DNA of 64,000 nt, taken from UBA4877 sp002399285 (GTDB lineage: Bacteria; Bacillota; Thermoanaerobacteria; Thermoanaerobacterales; UBA4877). Shown here piece after piece: positions 58,928 through 64,000 of this stretch. The stretch spans positions 248,001-312,000 of the forward strand of contig DAIPGN010000001.1 of the NCBI GenBank assembly GCA_036771835.1, in the 5' to 3' direction. The translations under genes were made by a program, and so were the position numbers. The notes beneath the pieces were generated by a model. It saw nothing but the letters and a program-made list of their open reading frames with translations. It had not been told where the DNA came from and did no database searches. Each line of letters opens with the position of its first letter. The stretch's first letter is position 1.

Positions 58928-60406
58928 TTATATTATGATGCACAGTATCCCGCCGCTGCCTTCGTTTACTATACGCTGTATAGTCTGCTGAAGTTTAAAT
59001 TGAACGTCGTCGGGCATCTTGTATAATTTATTTTGCAATCCATCCTTTACTAAATCGAACATCGGTTTGCCGAATATATTTGTATCCCAAATCTTTTGCG
59101 GATCTTTTTCGAATTCCTCCAATAAATATTTTATAGATTCTTCGCTCTGCCTTTCCGTGCCTATTATTGGCGAAACCTCGGTTTTAATATCCGCTTTAAT
59201 GATATGGAGCGATGGAGCGCTTGCCTTTAATCTCACTCCTAATCTATTTCCCTGCTTTATTATTTCCGGCTCCTCCAATACCAGTTCATCCAACTGAGGA
59301 GAGACTACGCCATAACCGCTGGTTTTAGCATCTTCAAGCGCGGAAGCGACTTTGTCGTATTCTTTTTTTGCTTTGGATAATTCTTTAAGCAAAGAAATCA
59401 AATGCGTATCATCATTGATCGTAAATCCCGCTACCTCGCTCAGCACCTTGTAATACACATCGGGGTATGTATCGATCTCTATATCTGCCGAACCGGTACC
59501 CATGTCTATCCGCTTCATATCTATACCCTTTATATACTCGAGGCTCTCAAACTGACCTATAAAACTCTTTACATCCTTTAACTTATTCAGTGCAAACAGT
59601 GAGGCTTTGATCATATTGATAATACCGTTTTTAAGCCAGTGATCATCATCCAAACCATCAATCCAACCGGGAAGGTTTATTCTTACTTCCTTCACAGGAA
59701 ATTCATATAACAACTTTTCTATTATATTATTAATATCATCCATAGTCATATTCATTACATCCATAGCTATTACCGGGGATTGATACTTTTCCTGTAAAAC
59801 GGAAGCTAAATTTTCCGTCTCTTTCTCATATGGCTTGGTGGAGTTCAATATGATTATAAACGGTTTATTTATCTCGTTTAGTTCCTTTACCACTCTTTCT
59901 TCGGCCTCAATATAATTTTCACGGGGGATCTCCGTTATTGTGCCGTCCGTTGTGATAAGCAGGCCAATAGTAGAATGATCGTTTATCACCTTATGCGTTC
60001 CAAATTCAGCTGCTTGCTCAAAGGGTATAGGTTTGTCTGTCCATGGGGTCATAACCATCCTTTGCCTTTCACCTTCCAAATATCCCAAAGCCCCTTTTAC
60101 AAGATAACCCACACAATCGATCAGTCTGATCTTCATCTGTACATTGTCATTCATATTGATTACCACGGCTTCATTAGGAACAAATTTGGGTTCGGTCGTG
60201 GTAATAGTCCTGCCGTTTCCACTCTGCGGCATTTCATCCCGTGCTCTTTCTTTTCTAAAATTATTATCAATATTAGGTAAGACCATCAACTCCATAAACC
60301 TCTTTATAAAAGTCGATTTGCCGGTTCTTACCGGGCCCACAATTCCAATGTAAATATCTCCATTTGTTCTTTCAACTATATTCCGGTATATATTATTATA
60401 ATCCAA
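58928..60406 (-). CDS. spoIVA: Stage IV sporulation protein A, coat-basement ATPase
   Basis: A 492-residue ATPase that polymerises on the forespore surface to form the base of the coat. Walker A GPVRTGKSTFIKRFMELMVLPNI and TDGTITEIPRENYIEAEERVVKEL are visible. The TTG at 60406 follows AAGGGAGAGGGC and gives exactly the 492 residues of B. subtilis SpoIVA. In other Firmicutes gpsA (and plsY) often lies between der and spoIVA; both are missing. I see no firm SigE promoter, though CATATATAT lies about 50 bases upstream. Confidence 0.96.
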   Translation of the reverse strand: MDYNNIYRNIVERTNGDIYIGIVGPVRTGKSTFIKRFMELMVLPNIDNNFRKERARDEMPQSGNGRTITTTEPKFVPNEAVVINMNDNVQMKIRLIDCVGYLVKGALGYLEGERQRMVMTPWTDKPIPFEQAAEFGTHKVINDHSTIGLLITTDGTITEIPRENYIEAEERVVKELNEINKPFIIILNSTKPYEKETENLASVLQEKYQSPVIAMDVMNMTMDDINNIIEKLLYEFPVKEVRINLPGWIDGLDDDHWLKNGIINMIKASLFALNKLKDVKSFIGQFESLEYIKGIDMKRIDMGTGSADIEIDTYPDVYYKVLSEVAGFTINDDTHLISLLKELSKAKKEYDKVASALEDAKTSGYGVVSPQLDELVLEEPEIIKQGNRLGVRLKASAPSLHIIKADIKTEVSPIIGTERQSEESIKYLLEEFEKDPQKIWDTNIFGKPMFDLVKDGLQNKLYKMPDDVQFKLQQTIQRIVNEGSGGILCIII

Positions 60407-60486
60407 AATGCCCTCTCCCTTCATAATATACTTGGACATCGAAATAGACATTATATATATATGAATCTATGAAATTTTTATAACTA

Positions 60487-60511
60487 AATAAAAAAGGGCC
60501 CTATAGGCCCA
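60487..60511 (-). terminator. Intrinsic terminator of der
   Basis: On the - strand GGGCC pairs with GGCCC around TATAG and is followed by a T6 tract. It separates der from spoIVA. Confidence 0.9.
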
Positions 60512-60536
60512 ATTATTTCCTGGGAAATTATGGCAT

Positions 60537-61856
60537 TCATCGGCGTTCTTTGATAATGAACTTTATAGGATTGCCCATAAAACTAAACGTCTCTCTGAGA
60601 TTATTTTCAATATATCGGCTGTATGAAAAATGGAAAATATCTTTATCATTCACAAACATTGTGAATTGAGGCGGTCTTATCCCCACCTGCGTTATGTAAA
60701 ATATTTTTAGTCTCTTGCCCTTATCGGAAGGCGGTGGATTTAAAGCGATAATCTCATTTAAGACATCGTTCAAAAGGCCTGTTTTTATCCTTAAATTCGC
60801 ATTCTTATATACCTCTAAAATCATGTCCATAAGTTTATTTACTCTGAGCCCCGTCAATGCAGAGACAAAAACTATCGGCGCATAATTGATAAAGCTCAGT
60901 TTTTGTCTTATATCCCTTTCATAGTATCGCATCGTCTTATCGTCTTTCTCAACCGCATCCCATTTATTGACGACTATGATTATGCCTTTTCCCTCTTCCA
61001 ACGCATAACCTGCAATTTTAGTATCCTGCTCGGTTACCCCTGCCGTCGGATCTATCAAGATAAGCGTTACATCCGACCTCTTTATGGCATTTAATGACCT
61101 TATGGCGGAATACCTCTCCACATTCTCTTTTATTTGGCTCTTTTTCCTCAGTCCGGCAGTGTCTATAAAAGTGTATTCTTCCTCTCCAAATTTTACACTG
61201 CTGTCTAAAGCGTCTCTTGTCGTTCCAGGTATGTCGCTTACGATAGATTTTTCTTCTCCTATTATCTTATTATATAAACTGGATTTGCCTACATTGGGCC
61301 GGCCGGCTATGGCGACGCGAACCGGTTCGCGTATGCTGCCGCTTTGCTCCTTATCATCAGTAAAATTATCGATCACCTTATCCAACAGATCGCCGATACC
61401 CATCCTATTTGCAGCCGATATTGAGATAGGTTCTCCCAAACCCAGTTCAAAAAACTCAAGTACCTTCATCGAGTATTTTTTATAATCGTCTATTTTATTA
61501 CATACTAAGATTATCGGTTTATTGGATTTTCTCAGAAAGTCTGAGATATTTATGTCGTCAGTATTGACGCCCTCTCTTCCGTCTACCACAAATAAAATTA
61601 CGTCTGCGGCTTCGATGGCAATCTCCGATTGTTTTTTGATCAATTTATAAAAATCATCGTTTTCATTTATTTGAATACCGCCCGTATCGACGATATCAAA
61701 ACCAACGCCCGACCATTCGGCCTCGGAATATATTCTGTCTCTTGTAACTCCCGGGGTGTCGTCAACTATTGAGATCCTTTTTTCCGTTATAACATTAAAT
61801 AGCGTAGACTTGCCTACATTTGGCCTTCCAACAATAGCAACAAGCGGTTTATTCAT
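60537..61856 (-). CDS. der: GTPase Der (EngA), 50S ribosome assembly
   Basis: A 439-residue protein with two GTPase domains in tandem: G1 motifs GRPNVGKSTLFN and GRPNVGKSSLYN, DTGG/DTAG G3 motifs (IVDTGGIQ, FIDTAGLR) and NKID/NKWD G4 motifs, then a KH-like C-terminal domain. It works in 50S subunit maturation. Its ATG overlaps the DUF512 gene end by 8 bases. Confidence 0.97.
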   Translation of the reverse strand: MNKPLVAIVGRPNVGKSTLFNVITEKRISIVDDTPGVTRDRIYSEAEWSGVGFDIVDTGGIQINENDDFYKLIKKQSEIAIEAADVILFVVDGREGVNTDDINISDFLRKSNKPIILVCNKIDDYKKYSMKVLEFFELGLGEPISISAANRMGIGDLLDKVIDNFTDDKEQSGSIREPVRVAIAGRPNVGKSSLYNKIIGEEKSIVSDIPGTTRDALDSSVKFGEEEYTFIDTAGLRKKSQIKENVERYSAIRSLNAIKRSDVTLILIDPTAGVTEQDTKIAGYALEEGKGIIIVVNKWDAVEKDDKTMRYYERDIRQKLSFINYAPIVFVSALTGLRVNKLMDMILEVYKNANLRIKTGLLNDVLNEIIALNPPPSDKGKRLKIFYITQVGIRPPQFTMFVNDKDIFHFSYSRYIENNLRETFSFMGNPIKFIIKERR

Positions 61857-63180
61857 AGTTCCCCATCCCTACCTCCATAATCGTATTTATAAAATCTTCT
61901 CCGTTTACATTACATTTTATAATTTTTTTATCTATTTCTTCCTGTACCCGGCTCAATGTAATTCCATCAAGAAACACATCTTCATCCCTTTTAAGCATAT
62001 TTGCAGGAATCAAAACATAATCAAAGTCTTTAAACCCTTCAAGACATTTTACTTGTGTAATTATATCGTCGGCAGTGATAAGCCCGGCAATATTAATGTT
62101 GCCGCCCCAAAAATTATTTTTGATGACCGTCAGTGCCAATCTATCATCCCGATAGAAATACCTATTGATTATTGTATTCAAAGTTCTGTATGCCGCCTGT
62201 GAAGTTAAAATGCATATCTTGTTTTTTAAAATTATTTTTCCGGGACTTACCGCATATGTTTCATCGGTAAACTTTCTTAACATGCCGACGCCGTTTTCTA
62301 TCTGCGGATAACCTTCATAATAATCTGCATCCGGCAAACTCTTCTTTGAAAGTACAAAAAACTCATCTGAAGGATATACAAAGTTACTGCCAAATTTATC
62401 ATTAAATTTACGGTTCCACCTAAATATCAAGTCTAAAGCCTCTGCCGCCGTATCTTCATTAAATGTTTCTATGGCCTTAAGTCCGTCCCTGAATTTTGTA
62501 AGCCCCACTGGCACTACGGCACAGGAAATTACATTGGGATAAAAACTCCCCAAATCATATAAAGTCTTTTCCAATACCTCTCCGTCATTAACCCCGGGGC
62601 ACAATACGATCTGGCAATGAATTTTTATATTATTTTCAACTAAATTACTTATTATCCTCATTATATCATTATCCGCTTTTTTCCTGCCCAGCAGATAATC
62701 TCTTACCTCATTATCCGTTGCATGTACCGAAATATACAAGGGACTCAGATGCCATTTTATAATCCTGTTTAAATCGTCTTCAGTTATATTTGTAAGCGTG
62801 ACATAGTTACCGTCAAGAAAAGATAGTCTGTAATCGTCATCTTTGACGTATAAGCTTTTCCTTAACCCCTTCGCCATTTGATCAACAAAGCAGAAGGTGC
62901 AATGGTTTCTGCACCGTCTAGGTGAAGTGGTTATGGTGTCTTCAAACAATATACCCAAGGTTTTATCATATCTTTTGTGAATTTTATACCGATGGAGTTT
63001 ACCGTCGGTTTTTTTAATCATTACTTCTATCTCATTGCCTGCACAATTATATAAATAATCAATAATATCGGCGATAAATACATTGTTTATCAATACAAGT
63101 ATATCCCCTGCTTCAAAATCCAACTTCTGCGCGATACTGCCATCCTCAGTGGCTTTGATAACCAAACCCATTTTGCCCAA
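61849..63180 (-). CDS. DUF512 PDZ/radical-SAM protein
   Basis: A 443-residue protein. An N-terminal PDZ-like domain (VIKATEDGSIAQKLDFEAGDILVLINN) is followed by a radical-SAM motif CRNHCTFCFVDQMAKGLRKSLYVKDDDYRLSFLDGNYVTLTN and the C-terminal DUF512 domain. The substrate is unknown. The TTG at 63180 is 8 bases after GGAGG. The gene is conserved before der in Clostridia, which hints at a role in ribosome or RNA modification, but that is a guess. Confidence 0.88.
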   Translation of the reverse strand: MGKMGLVIKATEDGSIAQKLDFEAGDILVLINNVFIADIIDYLYNCAGNEIEVMIKKTDGKLHRYKIHKRYDKTLGILFEDTITTSPRRCRNHCTFCFVDQMAKGLRKSLYVKDDDYRLSFLDGNYVTLTNITEDDLNRIIKWHLSPLYISVHATDNEVRDYLLGRKKADNDIMRIISNLVENNIKIHCQIVLCPGVNDGEVLEKTLYDLGSFYPNVISCAVVPVGLTKFRDGLKAIETFNEDTAAEALDLIFRWNRKFNDKFGSNFVYPSDEFFVLSKKSLPDADYYEGYPQIENGVGMLRKFTDETYAVSPGKIILKNKICILTSQAAYRTLNTIINRYFYRDDRLALTVIKNNFWGGNINIAGLITADDIITQVKCLEGFKDFDYVLIPANMLKRDEDVFLDGITLSRVQEEIDKKIIKCNVNGEDFINTIMEVGMGNYE

Positions 63181-63240
63181 AATGTTTTCCTCCGGACCTA
63201 TTTATTTATAAATCCTCAGAGTTAGATTATATAATAAATC

Positions 63241-63272
63241 CGAATAAAATAAAAGTGCAGGTTTAGCCTGCA
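63241..63272 (-). terminator. Terminator after spoIIP
   Basis: On the - strand TGCAGG pairs with CCTGCA around CTAAA and runs into CTTTTATTTTATT. Confidence 0.8.
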
Positions 63273-63287
63273 TATAAATGTAAAAAC

Positions 63288-64000
63288 CTATTTTTGTTTT
63301 TTAAATCTGCCGAAATATCCTGAAAAGTAATTCCCGATTTTGCTTTTCCACTCTTTCCCACCCATACTCAAAAATACAAAACCACCGGCACCGATTGCAG
63401 CTACAACTAAAAATACTATTATATTTCTTGTGACATTTTTCTTTTGCCCCGGTGTGGATTTTACCAAGCCCAAGGGAGTTTTTTCATTATTTGCATCATT
63501 ACCATATAGGGCCTTATTAATCACATTTGAAAACATTGTGGCCGACATTTCCGCACGTTCTTTATGAATCGTATGTGTGCCAAATTCCAACAGCAGTACA
63601 TTGGGTCCGACATCTTGATTATAACTGCCGTGTCCAAAAAAGATATCTTTGACCATACCGGGATACAGTTTATCACTTACCGCCTTCAATTTATATGCGA
63701 GATCGGCATTCACTTTTCTGTTTGGATTAGCTCTGCCCACAACTATTCTGACTCCTGAAGCATTTTTGCCGTCGATTTTACGTATATATTCTTCCGGCGG
63801 TACAGCATCCCTATGAATGTCAAATACAACCTCGGCGCCTTTTTTAACCAAATTTAAGACGCCGCTTCGTGACCGCGAATAGGCCTTTGCATCATGAGGC
63901 AGATAAATTGATTTATCCAGCATCACGTCTATGCCATCATTTTCCAGACCTTTTTTTAATGCCTCATCCACATCATAGATACCGCCTCTTCCATTGACCG
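63288..64000 (-). CDS. spoIIP: SpoIIP-like cell-wall amidase/endopeptidase (5' end outside window)
   Basis: At least 237 residues are open to the right edge, where the sequence continues as VNGRGGIYDVDEALKK; the N terminus is missing. EVVFDIHRDAVPPEEYIRKIDGKNASGVRIVVG and LLLEFGTHTIHKERAEM are SpoIIP amidase-domain motifs. SpoIIP cuts septal peptidoglycan during engulfment. This one ends with a membrane segment (NIIVFLVVAAIGAGGFVFLSM) and a basic tail instead of ending at the catalytic domain; whether an N-terminal segment also exists cannot be seen here. It may be a paralog. Confidence 0.85.
   Translation of the reverse strand, partial: VNGRGGIYDVDEALKKGLENDGIDVMLDKSIYLPHDAKAYSRSRSGVLNLVKKGAEVVFDIHRDAVPPEEYIRKIDGKNASGVRIVVGRANPNRKVNADLAYKLKAVSDKLYPGMVKDIFFGHGSYNQDVGPNVLLLEFGTHTIHKERAEMSATMFSNVINKALYGNDANNEKTPLGLVKSTPGQKKNVTRNIIVFLVVAAIGAGGFVFLSMGGKEWKSKIGNYFSGYFGRFKKQK

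Noticed and set aside
60406..60486. SigE promoter before spoIVA
   Set aside because: CATATATAT could serve as a -10, but no acceptable -35 lies 13-15 bases upstream, so it is not listed as a feature.

Overview
The window is a stretch of chromosome from an AT-rich, anaerobic, endospore-forming Clostridia-type Firmicute. Evidence for this: many sporulation genes (ytfJ/gerW, dacB, spoVK, spoVAC-AD-AE, sigF with spoIIAB and spoIIAA, dacF, yteA, spoIVA, spoIIP); Gram-positive division and RNA genes (sepF, divIVA-like, ylmH, rny, spoIIIE-type ftsK); an oxygen-sensitive four-subunit 2-oxoacid:ferredoxin oxidoreductase; a T-box leader on ileS; and GGAGG-type ribosome binding sites with frequent TTG or GTG starts. 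I see no phage, insertion sequence, CRISPR array or rRNA. Species cannot be named from this sequence alone.

Layout. Positions 1-23871 are almost wholly on the + strand: scpA(end)-scpB, a DUF2953 protein, ytfJ, dacB, rluB, speE, a biotin-dependent carboxyltransferase subunit (oadA/pycB-like), one opposing unknown gene (6027-6713), korDABC, an RpiR-type regulator, a phosphatase, cmk-plsC-ispH, speD, cheR, miaB, mutS-mutL-miaA-hfq, a tiny peptidoglycan-binding protein, a tyrosine recombinase and lexA. From 23881 to the right edge every gene is on the - strand. In reading order from the right these are: spoIIP(partial)-DUF512-der-spoIVA-tRNA-Pro; an HlyD-like adaptor, yggS-sepF-yggT-ylmH-divIVA-like-[T-box]ileS-mtnN; DUF5665-yteA-tRNA-Trp-lspA-rluD-ald; dacF; spoIIAA-spoIIAB-sigF; a small membrane protein, a dodecin and spoVAC-AD-AE; tepA-ylzJ-ftsK-rimO-cinA-recA-recX; rny; a flavodoxin-like protein; ymdB-PHP phosphatase-aspartate aminotransferase-purB-asnS; spoVK and a methionine-gamma-lyase-family enzyme.

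How the genes work together. speD, speE and mtnN cover aminopropyl donor synthesis, spermidine synthesis and methylthioadenosine removal. mutS/mutL, recA/recX, lexA and cinA form a repair set. miaA and miaB act in sequence on the same tRNA adenosine. dacF, spoIIAB/AA/sigF and spoVA keep the B. subtilis order, and I can read matching SigH, SigF-like and SigG-like promoter sequences between them.

Most interesting signals. (1) A perfect 16-bp inverted repeat at 22138-22171 can be laid out as 11-6-11 like a Xer/dif site. It lies directly before a tyrosine recombinase gene and within 2 kb of the point where all genes switch from + to -, which suggests a replication terminus region. (2) A SigG-type promoter overlaps the end of sigF and could drive the spoVA cluster. 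(3) A 12-bp inverted repeat pairs the dacF ribosome binding site with sequence upstream of its likely forespore promoter, which could silence read-through mRNA. (4) A dodecin and a 57-residue membrane protein sit where spoVAA/spoVAB lie in Bacillus. None of these amounts to a proven new system.
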